A DNA stretch of 41,338 bases from Helicobacteraceae bacterium (GCA_031260125.1 JAIRKM010000025.1:1-41338), one strand, 5' to 3'; shown: positions 24,714 to 36,690, numbered from the stretch's first letter. Notes: generated from the letters alone by a model not told the origin. Made by a program: numbers and translations.

Positions 24714-25223
24714 ATGATAAAAAAAATCTGTATCGTTTTTTTTGCGATCTCGGGCTGTGCTTTTGCCAGCACAGAGGTGCAAGCCGACATAGTAGAGCGG
24801 ACGATAAATTTTGCGATTTTCGCCGCGCTGATCTACCTCTTGCTTGCGAAGCATATTAGAAGCTTCTTTGCCGGACGGACGCAGTCGATCACCGCTGTTT
24901 TTGAGAAGGCTCAGGAACGCGCGAAAGAGGCGAAGTCGGCGCGCGAGGATGCGCAACTGCGTCTGGAGCAGGCAAAGGAGCAGGCAAAGGAGATTATAGC
25001 TTTAGCAAGCGAAGACGCGGCGGCGGCGGCGGCAAGGATAGCCATCAAAAGCGATGAAGAGGTAAGGCTGCTTCACCGCCTCAAGGAGGAGAATAAGACG
25101 GTGATAGAAAACAAGATTATCCGCGCCGTCGTTACGGAGGCGATGGGCGAGATTCTAAGCGCGGACGATTTCCTCAGCGATCAAAAGGCTATAGTAGAAA
25201 ATCTCATAAAGCGGGTGGCATAA
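24714..25223 (+). CDS. atpF: ATP synthase subunit b
   Basis: This 169-residue second stator subunit carries an extra N-terminal signal-peptide-like stretch (residues 1-19, ending GCAFA) before the membrane helix (about 33-50). The same extension is known in other Campylobacterota AtpF proteins. The coiled coil follows. AAAGGAAA precedes ATG 24714, and the stop abuts the atpH start. Confidence 0.93.
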   Translation: MIKKICIVFFAISGCAFASTEVQADIVERTINFAIFAALIYLLLAKHIRSFFAGRTQSITAVFEKAQERAKEAKSAREDAQLRLEQAKEQAKEIIALASEDAAAAAARIAIKSDEEVRLLHRLKEENKTVIENKIIRAVVTEAMGEILSADDFLSDQKAIVENLIKRVA

Positions 25224-25757
25224 ATGAACGACAAAACTGCCGCAAAACGCTACGCGCTGGCGCTTATATCGGTCTTGAACGCCGAGGAGTTGGAGCGCTA
25301 CGCCAACATTTTAAACACGGTCTCTCTGCTGTTTGAAAACAAAAAATTTGTAGAGATATCAAAGTCGCCGCTGATCGACGCGCGAAAAAAAAGCGATCTG
25401 ATCGCCTCATGCGTAAAGGAAAAACCCGCAAAGCTACTGAATTTTTTTATGCTGCTTGCCGATAAAAACCGGCTTGGGGCGCTGCCGCATATCGCCAAGG
25501 AGGTGCAGTCGGCAATCGCCGTAAAAAAGAGTGTTTACAGCGGGACGGTCTACTCCCGCAAGCCGCTGGAAAAAAGCCAGCTTGCGGAGTTTGAAAGCGC
25601 TCTTTCAAAGCGGCTTGGAGCGGCTATAAAGCTTACGCAGGACAGCAGAAGCTACGGCGGGATCAAGGTTACGGTGGAGGATTTGGGCGTGGAGGCGGAT
25701 TTTTCAAAGGCGCAGATAAAAACCCAGATACTTGGGCATATCCTGCGTGGACTTTAG
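25224..25757 (+). CDS. atpH: ATP synthase subunit delta
   Basis: This 177-residue subunit links the b stator to the top of the alpha3-beta3 head. The N-terminal helical domain begins with AAKRYALALISVL, and the C-terminal domain ends with KAQIKTQILGHILRGL. The length is normal. It begins directly after atpF with no gap and lies 19 bases before atpA. Confidence 0.95.
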   Translation: MNDKTAAKRYALALISVLNAEELERYANILNTVSLLFENKKFVEISKSPLIDARKKSDLIASCVKEKPAKLLNFFMLLADKNRLGALPHIAKEVQSAIAVKKSVYSGTVYSRKPLEKSQLAEFESALSKRLGAAIKLTQDSRSYGGIKVTVEDLGVEADFSKAQIKTQILGHILRGL

Positions 25758-25776
25758 CATTTAGAAAGGAGTATTT

Positions 25777-27288
25777 GTGGCAATAAAAACGGAAGAGATC
25801 AGCAGTATTATCCGCGATCGGATTGAGAATTACGAGCTGAAGCTTGATATTCAGGAGGTGGGCAAGGTCGTCTCTATCGCCGATGGCATCGCCAAAGTAT
25901 ATGGACTGAAGAACATTATGGCGGAAGAGATTGTGGAGTTTGCCTCCGGCGAAAAAGGGCTGGCGCTGAACCTTGACGAAGACAGCGTTGGCGTGGTGGT
26001 GTTGGGTAAATCAACGGCAATCACCGAAGGTAGCGCGGTGAAGCGTTCCGGCAAGTTGCTTTCCGTGCCGGTTGGCGACAGCATGATCGGGCGCGTTGTA
26101 AACGCGCTTGGAGAGCCGATCGACGGTAAGGGAGCAATCGATCCGTCAAACATCCGATTCGTGGAAGAAAAGGCGCCCGGCATTATGGTGCGCAAATCGG
26201 TACACGAGCCGCTTCAAACCGGCATCAAGGCGATCGACTCCCTCGTTCCGATTGGACGCGGGCAGCGCGAGCTGATCATCGGCGATCGTCAAACGGGTAA
26301 AACCACCGTCGCGATCGATACGGTTATCAATCAGAAAGGGCAGGACGTAATTTGTATTTACGTGGCGATCGGGCAGAAGCAAAGCACTGTCGCTCAGATC
26401 GTCAGGCGGTTGGAAGAGCATGGGGCTATGGACTACACAATTGTCGTTTCTGCCGCCGCCAGCGAGTCCGCCGCCATGCAGTACCTTGCCCCTTACGCGG
26501 GGGTAACGATGGGAGAGTACTTCCGCGATAGCTCGCGCCACGCGCTGATCATCTACGACGATCTGTCCAAGCACGCCGTTGCTTACCGCGAGATGTCGCT
26601 GTTGCTGCGCCGTCCTCCGGGTCGTGAAGCCTATCCGGGCGACGTCTTTTATCTGCACTCCAGACTGCTGGAACGTGCGGCGAAGATGAGCGACGATCGC
26701 GGCGCTGGAAGCCTAACCGCCCTGCCAATCGTGGAAACGCAGGCGGGCGATGTTTCGGCGTATATTCCTACCAACGTGATCTCCATTACTGACGGGCAGA
26801 TATTTCTTGAAACCGATCTGTTCAACTCCGGCGTTCGTCCCGCGATTAACGTGGGCATATCCGTTTCGCGCGTCGGCGGTTCGGCGCAGGTCAAAGCGAT
26901 GAAGCAGGTCGCGGGTACGCTTAAAGGCGATCTGGCGCAGTTTAGAGAGCTTCAGGCGTTTAGCCAGTTTGCCAGCGATCTTGACGAGGTAAGCCGCAAA
27001 CAGCTTGAGCGCGGACAGAAAATGGTGGAGGTACTCAAACAGCCGCCGTATTCTCCCTTAGCCGTAGAGAAGCAAGTGGCGATCATCTTTGCCGCTTCGA
27101 GAGGTTTTCTGGATTCTGTAAGCGCGGCGGATGTCGGCAGCTTTGAAGCCGAGCTGTATCCTTTTTTGGAGTCAAAATACCCGCATGTGCTGGAAAATAT
27201 CCACTCCAAAAAGCAGATCGACAAGGATTTGGAAGCGGAGATTAAAAAAGCGTTGGAAGACTTTTTAAGCGCCTTTGGCGCCGATTGA
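25777..27288 (+). CDS. atpA: ATP synthase subunit alpha
   Basis: This 503-residue non-catalytic nucleotide-binding subunit of F1 has the Walker A loop GDRQTGKT (about 169-176), the alpha-type signature, and the conserved arginine-containing SRVGGSAQ segment. The start is GTG 25777 after AAAGGAG. The length is standard. Together with atpD it forms the hexameric head. Confidence 0.99.
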   Translation: MAIKTEEISSIIRDRIENYELKLDIQEVGKVVSIADGIAKVYGLKNIMAEEIVEFASGEKGLALNLDEDSVGVVVLGKSTAITEGSAVKRSGKLLSVPVGDSMIGRVVNALGEPIDGKGAIDPSNIRFVEEKAPGIMVRKSVHEPLQTGIKAIDSLVPIGRGQRELIIGDRQTGKTTVAIDTVINQKGQDVICIYVAIGQKQSTVAQIVRRLEEHGAMDYTIVVSAAASESAAMQYLAPYAGVTMGEYFRDSSRHALIIYDDLSKHAVAYREMSLLLRRPPGREAYPGDVFYLHSRLLERAAKMSDDRGAGSLTALPIVETQAGDVSAYIPTNVISITDGQIFLETDLFNSGVRPAINVGISVSRVGGSAQVKAMKQVAGTLKGDLAQFRELQAFSQFASDLDEVSRKQLERGQKMVEVLKQPPYSPLAVEKQVAIIFAASRGFLDSVSAADVGSFEAELYPFLESKYPHVLENIHSKKQIDKDLEAEIKKALEDFLSAFGAD

Positions 27289-27296
27289 GGTAAAGA

Positions 27297-29611
<2,315 letters not shown>

Positions 29612-29625
29612 GAAGGGGATAGGCG

Positions 29626-30018
29626 ATGAATGTTCTGCATCTTGAAGTGATTACACCGCTTGGCAGGGTTTTTGTGGGCGATGTAAAGAGCGTAACGCTA
29701 CCGGGCGCAGATGGTGAATTCGGCGTGTTGCCGAACCACGCTTCGCTTGTCTCCCTGCTTATCGCCGGCGTAATTGACGTTGTGAAGTTGGATGAGACGG
29801 TGGAAAGCATCGCGGTTGACAGCGGATATGTCGAGATTGCCGCCAACAAGATGATTGTGCTGGTGGACAGCGCCGTTGACATAATGGGTGAAAACGATGG
29901 AGAAATTGCCAAAGCGCTTGACGCCGCAAAGAGGCTGCTGCGCGAGGCTCATGATTCGCATGTGCTGCTCTCCGCTGTTGAGGCGAAGATCGACGCAAGC
30001 GCGAAAAAATTGGTATAG
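29626..30018 (+). CDS. atpC: ATP synthase subunit epsilon
   Basis: This 130-residue subunit couples the rotor to the c ring and can inhibit hydrolysis. The N-terminal beta sandwich includes TPLGRVFVGDVKSVTLPGAD and GEFGVLPNHASLV. The C-terminal helical pair (about 90-130) is present. AAGGGG precedes the ATG. The tolQ start follows by nine bases, so tol genes may be read from the atp transcript. Confidence 0.97.
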   Translation: MNVLHLEVITPLGRVFVGDVKSVTLPGADGEFGVLPNHASLVSLLIAGVIDVVKLDETVESIAVDSGYVEIAANKMIVLVDSAVDIMGENDGEIAKALDAAKRLLREAHDSHVLLSAVEAKIDASAKKLV

Positions 30019-30027
30019 GAAAAAACG

Positions 30028-30570
30028 TTGTTTGAATGGTTTGATCACGCGGGTTTTGTCGCCATTATCGTAATGGCGGTCTTGTTTTTGCTGTTCTTCT
30101 TTACGATTTGGAAGTACATATACCGTTCGGCGATCCTCAAGAGTTGGTTCCGGCGCGAAAGCCTTTCGCTCAAGGCGCTTTTGAGCGGCGCGGATCAGCC
30201 AAGTTTCGATTCAACGCTCTATCCGTGCGTGCGGCAGGGTCTCGGCGTGCCGCTGATGAAGGCGTGCTATGAATCGGCTCTCAAGGAATCGACATCCGGC
30301 ATCACCTCCTTATCCGCAATCGCCTCCACCGCCCCGTTTATCGGGCTTTTTGGCACGATCGTCAGTATTTTGCAGGCGTTCTCCGGCTTCAAAGAGGGGG
30401 TAACGCTTTCGATCGTAGCGCCGGCGATCAGCGAAGCTCTTGTCGTAACGGCGGCTGGGATATTTGTGGCTGTTCCCGCTTACTGGGCGCACCTTTTTCT
30501 GAAACGCAAGGCGTATGAGATCGCCAACGCTCTTAAGATTCAGATAGACATCTTGACATCGCGAAACTGA
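30028..30570 (+). CDS. tolQ: TolQ/ExbB proton-channel protein
   Basis: This 180-residue inner-membrane protein forms, with TolR, the proton-driven motor of the Tol-Pal system. Three membrane helices lie at about 10-29, 95-117 and 136-160; the conserved segment reads ASTAPFIGLFGTIVSILQAF. The start is TTG 30028 with AGGA seven bases upstream. The following tolR, tolA, tolB and pal genes argue for TolQ rather than ExbB. Confidence 0.92.
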   Translation: MFEWFDHAGFVAIIVMAVLFLLFFFTIWKYIYRSAILKSWFRRESLSLKALLSGADQPSFDSTLYPCVRQGLGVPLMKACYESALKESTSGITSLSAIASTAPFIGLFGTIVSILQAFSGFKEGVTLSIVAPAISEALVVTAAGIFVAVPAYWAHLFLKRKAYEIANALKIQIDILTSRN

Positions 30571-30571
30571 C

Positions 30572-30961
30572 ATGGACTGGGACGAAAAGCCGGAGCTGAA
30601 CATAACGCCGCTTGTCGATGTGATGCTTGTTTTGGTAGCTGTTTTAATGCTCACAACACCGATGCTGATGTTTGAGGAGGCAATTCAACTGCCAAAGGGA
30701 AGCAAACAGGCGCCAATAGGCGAAAGCGCCTCAATCGTGATTAGGGTGGAAGCCAATAAGGATATCTGGGTAGGCAAGCAGAAGTTTGAGTTCAACTCCT
30801 TTGCTGACAGCTTTGTCGTCTATGCGAACCAGTTTCCCGAACGCAAGCACAAGATACTGATTGCGGCGGATGGTGCGCTGGACTACAAGGACGTGATGTT
30901 TGTCCTAAAAAGCGTTAAAGCGGCGAGGTTTACGCAAATATCCCTGGTGAGCGATGGATAG
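30572..30961 (+). CDS. tolR: TolR/ExbD protein
   Basis: This 129-residue protein has a single N-terminal helix (about 13-31) beginning with NITPLVDVMLVL, which includes the proton-accepting Asp, and a periplasmic domain. It starts one base after the tolQ stop and overlaps tolA by eight bases, so the three are tightly coupled. Confidence 0.93.
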   Translation: MDWDEKPELNITPLVDVMLVLVAVLMLTTPMLMFEEAIQLPKGSKQAPIGESASIVIRVEANKDIWVGKQKFEFNSFADSFVVYANQFPERKHKILIAADGALDYKDVMFVLKSVKAARFTQISLVSDG

Positions 30962-31649
30962 AACGGAAGAGCATCAGGTATGGTACTACGCGAGCGCGGT
31001 TATATCCTTCGCGCTTAGCTCCTTTTCTTTTTTTTCGCTACTGGCGTATATTCTATATCAGGCGCCCGTCATCAGAACAAGCCTTTCGGACAGCGCTATA
31101 GACGTGCTTTTTGAGTTGCCCGCGTCGCCGCAGGCAAACGAGCCTCCCGTGGACGAGGAAGTAAACATCCCCCCTCCGCCGCCGGCAAAGAAGATAAGAG
31201 ATCTGTGGGGTGAGAGCAACGCCACCGCCGAAAAGGTGGCGGAAGAGATTAGAAAAGAGGATATAAACCGTCCTTTGGGCGAATCGCTCAGAGTCGATTC
31301 GCGCCTCGATCGATCCAAACCCGAACTGCAAGCATTTAAGGCCATAAACACCGCCGGCGGGGCAGTGCAGGACGGCAAAGCGGATAGCATAGAAAGCCGC
31401 TACTACTCGGAGGTTATCAAGCGGCTTCACGACGCGTGGCAGGCCAGCCACAGCGATTTGGGTAAAATGGCTGTGATTAAGATGCGTATTGAGCGGGGAG
31501 GGCAGGTTTCGTACACGATCGTGAAGTATTCAGGCGATCAGCCCTTTATCGACCGGCTGGAGAGCGCGCTTGAGCGCATCAAGGCGACGGGTCTTGAGCC
31601 GCCATCGAGGTTGCTGGTGCTGGATGTTAATTTTAAGGTAGAGGAGTAA
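30954..31649 (+). CDS. tolA: TolA-like periplasm-spanning protein
   Basis: This 231-residue protein has an N-terminal membrane helix (about 10-36), a Pro and charge-rich middle (about 55-130, with VNIPPPPPAKK), and a C-terminal TonB/TolA-like domain (about 145-231). It would join TolQR to TolB and Pal. It is much shorter than E. coli TolA and lacks the long Ala-Lys helix. TonB-like sequence makes naming uncertain, but position decides for TolA. Confidence 0.85.
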   Translation: MDRTEEHQVWYYASAVISFALSSFSFFSLLAYILYQAPVIRTSLSDSAIDVLFELPASPQANEPPVDEEVNIPPPPPAKKIRDLWGESNATAEKVAEEIRKEDINRPLGESLRVDSRLDRSKPELQAFKAINTAGGAVQDGKADSIESRYYSEVIKRLHDAWQASHSDLGKMAVIKMRIERGGQVSYTIVKYSGDQPFIDRLESALERIKATGLEPPSRLLVLDVNFKVEE

Positions 31650-31651
31650 AA

Positions 31652-32911
31652 ATGCGTGCAATTGTGGTTTTTGTCTGCGTAGCTGTCGCGGCGTTCTGTG
31701 CCGATGCGACGCTGGAGATTATCAAAAACGTCGGATCGAATCTGAACGTTCTCGTCGAATACAAGAATAAGTATCCGTCCGATATGGAAAAGAAGCTCAA
31801 AAAGGCGATCGAGGCGGATTTGAGGACGGCCGGGTTTTACAACATTGTCGCGGCTCCGGCGGCGGCTAACCCGTCGCTTGGCATGGACAATCCGGTATAT
31901 GCGAACGCCGGCATAAATCATCTGATCCGCCTTGAGTACTTCCGCGATGGCAATCAAGCGGGTCTGCGCGTTCAGGCTTACGACGTGAAGAACAAACGGG
32001 CAATCTTTTCTCCTTCGTATACCGTCAGCCGCGACGATCGCTATATCTTTTTGGCGCACTATTTTGTAAAAGACCTAGCGGACAAAGTCGGCGTGGGCGG
32101 ATTGGGCTGGATGAGCAAATATGTGATCCTTTCCAAGCACACGGGAGCAAAACGCACCGAAATAATGATCGCGGATTACACTCTCACCTTTAGGCAGACG
32201 ATCGTCAAGGGTGGGTTTAACGTCTTTCCAAAGTGGGCAAACAGCGAGCAGAACGCCTACTACTACACCAGCTATCAGAAAAAGCCAACTTTATACAGAG
32301 TCGATCTATACAGCGGCAAAAGAGAGAAGATCATTGAAAGCGAGGGAATGTTGGTCTGCTCCGACGTGAGTACGGACGGCAAAAAACTGCTTTTAACGAT
32401 GGCGCCCGACGATCAGCCTGATATTTTTGAACTCGATCTGACGACGAAGAAATACCGCCGCTTGACGCGCCACAGGGGGATCGATGTGAACGGTCACTAT
32501 CTCGATGATGGGCAGTCGTTCGTTTTCGTCTCCGATCGATTCGGCTATCCGGAGATATTTTACGCGCGGCTCAACGCGCCCGACAACGCGGTGCAGTTTA
32601 TATTTAAGGGGCGCAACAACAACTATGTGGACACATACCGCCACTATGCGGCGTTTGTCAGCCGTGAAACGGACAGTGAGTTCTCCGATAACACCTTCAA
32701 TTTGTATCTGGTATCGACTAGAAGCGACTATATCAGACAGCTCACCACAACTGGGAAAAACGGCTTCCCGCGCTTCTCCTCTTCAGGCGATACGATACTG
32801 TACATAAAAGAGATGAGAAGGGAGAGCGCACTGGGGGTAATCAGGCTGTCGTACAACAAAAGTTTTCTTTTCCCGTTGTCGTCAGGTTCGATTCAGGCGG
32901 TTGACTGGTGA
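31652..32911 (+). CDS. tolB: Tol-Pal system beta-propeller protein TolB
   Basis: This 419-residue periplasmic protein has a signal peptide (about 1-17), an N-terminal domain (about 20-140), and a six-bladed beta-propeller. The propeller repeats carry the usual T-D-G-K and F-V-S-D-R-F-G-Y-P-E-I segments (for example DDGQSFVFVSDRFGYPEIF). It shuttles between TolA and Pal. It follows tolA by two bases. Confidence 0.95.
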   Translation: MRAIVVFVCVAVAAFCADATLEIIKNVGSNLNVLVEYKNKYPSDMEKKLKKAIEADLRTAGFYNIVAAPAAANPSLGMDNPVYANAGINHLIRLEYFRDGNQAGLRVQAYDVKNKRAIFSPSYTVSRDDRYIFLAHYFVKDLADKVGVGGLGWMSKYVILSKHTGAKRTEIMIADYTLTFRQTIVKGGFNVFPKWANSEQNAYYYTSYQKKPTLYRVDLYSGKREKIIESEGMLVCSDVSTDGKKLLLTMAPDDQPDIFELDLTTKKYRRLTRHRGIDVNGHYLDDGQSFVFVSDRFGYPEIFYARLNAPDNAVQFIFKGRNNNYVDTYRHYAAFVSRETDSEFSDNTFNLYLVSTRSDYIRQLTTTGKNGFPRFSSSGDTILYIKEMRRESALGVIRLSYNKSFLFPLSSGSIQAVDW

Positions 32912-32928
32912 TATTTTTATGATATTCT
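32901..32928 (+). promoter_or_regulatory. Possible internal promoter before pal
   Basis: TTGACT at the end of tolB and a TATTCT 16 bases on could allow separate expression of pal. An AT-rich gap of 57 bases and AGGAGGGAAG just before pal fit a strongly expressed lipoprotein. The -10 box is poor. Confidence 0.35.
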
Positions 32929-32968
32929 TGTTAAGATACAAGGTGATTCCATATTTTAAGGAGGGAAG

Positions 32969-33487
32969 ATGAAGAAGGTTGTTTTGGGTGTCGCTCTTGC
33001 GACGTTTTTGCTGCTGACGGGTTGCGGTAATAAATCCGTGGAGCCTGCGGGAGGGGAAGAAGAAGATGTAACTACGTCTGTTCCGGAAGAAGAGACCGGC
33101 GACGAGTATGTAGGCACAGAGGAAGGAGGAGACGTTGTAATCGGCGGCTCTGTTAGCTTTCCAGTCGTTTACTTCACGTTTGACAGCTTTGAGATCAGCG
33201 GTGAACAGCAAAGCATAATCGGCGAACTGTCGGACGCTATTAACGCGAGCGACATAAACGCGAATTTCCGCATTGAAGGCAACTGCGACGAGTGGGGTAC
33301 GGAAGAGTACAACTACGCGCTTGGTCTGCGCCGTGCAAAGAGCGTGCAGGACGCGCTTGTAGCCGCCGGCATCTCTTTGGATAAACTGACGCTGATCAGC
33401 TATGGAGAATCGAACCCCGTATGCGCTGAAAGCAATCGCGACTGCTGGGTGAAAAATCGCCGCGTTGAAATAACGGTTTTACCGTAA
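32969..33487 (+). CDS. pal: Peptidoglycan-associated lipoprotein Pal
   Basis: This 172-residue outer-membrane lipoprotein binds peptidoglycan. The lipobox is LTGC (about 16-19). An acidic Glu and Gly-rich linker (about 28-55) leads to an OmpA-like domain with YFTFDSFEI, IEGNCDEWGTEEYN and the closing NRRVEITV. AGGAGGG gives an excellent start at ATG 32969. cpoB follows by nine bases. Confidence 0.97.
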   Translation: MKKVVLGVALATFLLLTGCGNKSVEPAGGEEEDVTTSVPEEETGDEYVGTEEGGDVVIGGSVSFPVVYFTFDSFEISGEQQSIIGELSDAINASDINANFRIEGNCDEWGTEEYNYALGLRRAKSVQDALVAAGISLDKLTLISYGESNPVCAESNRDCWVKNRRVEITVLP

Positions 33488-33496
33488 TATAGCAAT

Positions 33497-34417
33497 ATGC
33501 GCGGAATAACACTGCTTGCAGTATTCTGTTGCATTGTTTTGCCCGCGGCGGAGCAGCCCTCCGCCTTCAAAGGCGGAGACGCTTCCGGTTTGACGGAAAG
33601 CGAGCGGGCAATTCGCGCCAATCAAAGATCGATTACATCGCTGGAAAAGCGCGTTTTTGCCTTAGAACAGAAGCTTGAGCGAATCACGACTGTCAACGAG
33701 GGGCTTACCGCATCCTTGCGTTCCAATGCCGAAACGCTTAACAGCATAAAGCAATCTCTGGCGCGCATAGAGGAGCGCATGAAGGTGCTCAACGAAAGCG
33801 ACGTGAAGAATCTTACGGAGCTTTCCGCGCTTGGCAAGCGGCAGGGCGCTTTGGAAAAGCAGGTCAACAGCGCGCTTTCCACGCAGTCGAAAAATCAGGA
33901 GAAGCTGGCGCAATCCATCGCCAACGCGATCACAAAAGAGAGATTTGACAAAGCTATAAGTCAGATCACGGAAGAACTCGATCTGAGCCGTAGCGCGTTT
34001 AAGTCGCTTGGCGTTGACGCGTTAGCCGCAAAATATGACAGCTCGGAACCGGAGGCGCTACTCGCCGAGTCAATCAAGATGATTGAAACAAAAAACTACG
34101 ACGGGGCGAAATCAAGGCTGGCGTATTTGGTGGATAAAAAGTACAAGCCGGCAGAAGTGGCTTTCAGGATTGGTTCCATCTACTACTTTCAGGAGGATAA
34201 CGAACGGGCGCTTGGTCTTTTTAAGGATAGCGCGCAACAAGACGACGAGGCGTACTATATGCCCATATTGCTCTTTTACTCCGGTATATGCCACGAGCGG
34301 CAGAAAGGCTACGCTGACGCGAAAAGATTCTACGAAACGCTTATACAGCTCTTTCCGGAGGACAAAATAGCCGAAAGCGCCAAGAAACGGATGGCGAAAC
34401 TGCCGGCAAGCGGGTAA
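33497..34417 (+). CDS. cpoB: Tol-Pal associated coiled-coil/TPR protein CpoB (YbgF)
   Basis: This 306-residue periplasmic protein has a signal peptide (about 1-18), a long coiled coil (about 40-150) and TPR-like repeats in the last 125 residues (for example AKRFYETLIQLFPEDKIAES). CpoB links cell-wall synthesis with outer-membrane constriction. It is the normal last gene of the tol-pal operon. The start has a weak binding site and depends on coupling to pal. Confidence 0.88.
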   Translation: MRGITLLAVFCCIVLPAAEQPSAFKGGDASGLTESERAIRANQRSITSLEKRVFALEQKLERITTVNEGLTASLRSNAETLNSIKQSLARIEERMKVLNESDVKNLTELSALGKRQGALEKQVNSALSTQSKNQEKLAQSIANAITKERFDKAISQITEELDLSRSAFKSLGVDALAAKYDSSEPEALLAESIKMIETKNYDGAKSRLAYLVDKKYKPAEVAFRIGSIYYFQEDNERALGLFKDSAQQDDEAYYMPILLFYSGICHERQKGYADAKRFYETLIQLFPEDKIAESAKKRMAKLPASG

Positions 34418-34435
34418 ATTTATTGACTCGCGCTT

Positions 34436-35446
34436 TTATTGTATCGGAGGGCGGGCGATATTTTTTAATACGCGATCTACAATAACCAACGGATCGATCA
34501 ATTTCATGCATTCGTAGCTTCCCTTGAAACAACGTTTTTGACCGTAAATGGCGCATGGACGGCAGGAGAGAGGAAGTCCTATGGCGTTTTGCATAGATTG
34601 ATTAAACCCATAGAAACCGGCGAATGGGTGCGTAGCGCCCCAGATCGAAACGGCTGTTGTAGCTGTCAACGACGCGAGGTGCAGATTTGCCGAGTCCATC
34701 GTGATCATCAGATCGAGATCGCAAATCAAACGCATCTCGTCATCAAAAGAGAGCTTTCCCGCTGTCGATTGCGTGTTGGCGTAGGTTTTTTCCCACTCTT
34801 GCAATATACCCCGCTCGTTAGCTCCGCCAAGGAGAAATAATTTTACGTCAGATCGCCGGCTTAACGTTTCAATCACTTTTCGCATCAGATCGGGCGGATA
34901 GGTTTTGCCAATATGCTTAGCAAAGGGCGCGATCCCGATCCATATTCCGCTATGCGCGTTTTTGCCCTCAAAAATCGACGTAAATTTTAACGAGGCATCG
35001 TAATCAAGCGCGGTAAAAACATCCTGATACCGCTCCAATGTGGTTTTTAGCGGTTTAAGCAGTTTTTTTTTCATCCTTGTGAGCGCTTTTTTTTCGCTTC
35101 TCGCCTTGTTGATCGACGCAGTTTTCGCGCCGGTGAGGCGAAACAGCAGCGAAAGAATTTTTGAACGAACCGAGCCGTGCAGATCGGCAATTAGCGCCTT
35201 GCCCTCAAAAGATTTTTTTATATCAAAAAATAGTCGTAAAATGCCGAAAAAGCCTCTATGTCTATCTTCCGTCCGCGCCGCGATCACAAAAAGGTTTTCA
35301 GGCTTGTTTATGAATAACTTCGCAAACGGCTCTTTCACAACCGCGAAAAAACGGTCGCCGTGATAACGCCGCGCGACCGAATAGAGCGGCGCAATCATGA
35401 TGGCAATATCGCCGAGCGAGGATAGGCGTATCGCTATTACAGTCAT
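34436..35446 (-). CDS. Glycosyltransferase family 9 (heptosyltransferase-like)
   Basis: This 336-residue GT-B enzyme resembles ADP-heptose:LPS heptosyltransferases. It begins IAIRLSSLGDIAIM, and the nucleotide-sugar site near 240-275 reads MDSANLHLAS and WGATHPFAGFYGF. The segment CRPCAIYGQKRCFKGSYECM near the end, with four cysteines, is typical of the Bacteroidota-type GT9 that is paired with DUF4254, not of WaaC/WaaF of Campylobacter. It starts in the last base of the DUF4254 gene (TAATG overlap). The acceptor cannot be told from sequence, though a lipid-linked glycan is likely. Confidence 0.85.
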   Translation of the reverse strand: MTVIAIRLSSLGDIAIMIAPLYSVARRYHGDRFFAVVKEPFAKLFINKPENLFVIAARTEDRHRGFFGILRLFFDIKKSFEGKALIADLHGSVRSKILSLLFRLTGAKTASINKARSEKKALTRMKKKLLKPLKTTLERYQDVFTALDYDASLKFTSIFEGKNAHSGIWIGIAPFAKHIGKTYPPDLMRKVIETLSRRSDVKLFLLGGANERGILQEWEKTYANTQSTAGKLSFDDEMRLICDLDLMITMDSANLHLASLTATTAVSIWGATHPFAGFYGFNQSMQNAIGLPLSCRPCAIYGQKRCFKGSYECMKLIDPLVIVDRVLKNIARPPIQ

Positions 35447-36051
35447 TATTTTTTAGCGTAGAGAATTGGATTTAGGCTGGGATCGTTGTACATCTTCATC
35501 TGTTTATAAACCTTCATATATTTTCTCCCGCCCTCTATATCTTCCAAAAGCTGTTCTATAGCTAAAGAAAGATCACTCTTTTGCGTCAGCAGCACGTTAA
35601 GTTTGCTTTCGACCGACAGACGCTGTTTCTTGTCTATATCTTCGCGCTGCGCCTCTTTTTGCATATGAAAAATTTTAAGCGCGAGTATTGAGAGCCGATC
35701 GATCGCCCACGCCGGACTTTCAGTGTTTATCGCCGCCCCTTTTAGCGGCTTTATATCTTTATACCGATCGTAAAAGAGGCTGTCGATCGTCTCGACAAGA
35801 TCGGTTCTTTCCTGATTGGAACGATCGATCCTCCGTTTTATCTCCAGCGCTTTTTTAGGGTCTATATCCGGATCGCGTATGATGTCTTCCAAGTGCCATT
35901 GCACGGTGTCGATCCAGTTTTTTAGATAGAGATAAAACTCAATCGATCCATTTGTATAGGGGTTTTTCGGCTCACTGTCAACGCTGTCTAATATATGATA
36001 GTCGGCGATCGATCGAACAAATATGGCATACGCACATTCCGTAAAACTCAT
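35446..36051 (-). CDS. DUF4254 protein
   Basis: This 201-residue all-helical soluble protein has the W-H-L-E-D and R-R-I-D-R-S-N-Q-E-R-T-D-L motif regions and the segment IDRLSILALKIFHM that I associate with DUF4254. The family has no settled function and is mostly found in Bacteroidota beside a GT9 glycosyltransferase, just as here. The two genes overlap by one base (TAATG), which suggests that they act together. It starts 102 bases from the divergent rnhB. No signal peptide is visible, so it is cytoplasmic. Confidence 0.75.
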   Translation of the reverse strand: MSFTECAYAIFVRSIADYHILDSVDSEPKNPYTNGSIEFYLYLKNWIDTVQWHLEDIIRDPDIDPKKALEIKRRIDRSNQERTDLVETIDSLFYDRYKDIKPLKGAAINTESPAWAIDRLSILALKIFHMQKEAQREDIDKKQRLSVESKLNVLLTQKSDLSLAIEQLLEDIEGGRKYMKVYKQMKMYNDPSLNPILYAKK

Positions 36052-36153
36052 CTACGCCGCCTTGTGTAAAGATACGGCGAGCGTACGCGCCGTCCGCGGC
36101 AATTGTAACGCGGTTAAGCTAAGAGAGGATATGTTGCAGAGGCGGAGGCGGCA

Positions 36154-36690
36154 ATGACTATATGCGGAATAGACGAGGCGGGGCGCGGGACGTTAGCGGG
36201 CGATCTGGCAATCGCAGGCGCTGTATTGACGCGAAAGATCGATGGGCTAAAGGACAGCAAGAAACTTTCGCGCGAGAGACGAGCGGAGATGTTTGACATT
36301 ATACGCGCAAACTCTATCTACCACATCGTGCTTATCAGCGCGGCGGCGATTGATGAGTATGGACTTTCACAGGCACTCGCCCGCGGCTTGAGAGAGATAA
36401 AAAACGCCATCAGAGCGGATATATACATATATGACGGAAACTGCGCATTCGGCGTAGAGGGTATAACCACGCAGATCAAAGCGGACAACCTTGTAGAAGA
36501 GGTAAGCGCCGCGTCCATTCTGGCAAAGGTGTCTAAAGATCGCTCTCTCCTGTCGCTGGCGCAAAACTATCCGCAATATGGCTTTGAGAGGCATCAGGGA
36601 TACGGCGTTAAAGCGCATATAGAGGCGATCAAAAAATATGGTTATACGCCTTTTCACAGAAAGAGTTTCGTCGTAAAGGAGCTGTTATAG
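36154..36690 (+). CDS. rnhB: Ribonuclease HII
   Basis: This 178-residue enzyme removes ribonucleotides from DNA and RNA-DNA hybrids. The start motif CGIDEAGRGTLAGDLAIAG has the catalytic Asp and Glu, with Thr-Leu-Ala-Gly-Asp replacing the usual Pro-Leu-Ala-Gly-Pro. SAASILAKVSKDR and ERHQGYGVKAH complete the active site. GGAGG lies before ATG 36154. The length is slightly below the common 190-210. Confidence 0.95.
   Translation: MTICGIDEAGRGTLAGDLAIAGAVLTRKIDGLKDSKKLSRERRAEMFDIIRANSIYHIVLISAAAIDEYGLSQALARGLREIKNAIRADIYIYDGNCAFGVEGITTQIKADNLVEEVSAASILAKVSKDRSLLSLAQNYPQYGFERHQGYGVKAHIEAIKKYGYTPFHRKSFVVKELL

Noticed and set aside
34436-36051. Capsule or phage-receptor island
   Set aside because: Only two genes are present, with no polymerase, flippase or integrase, so it is better described as a glycosyltransferase pair.
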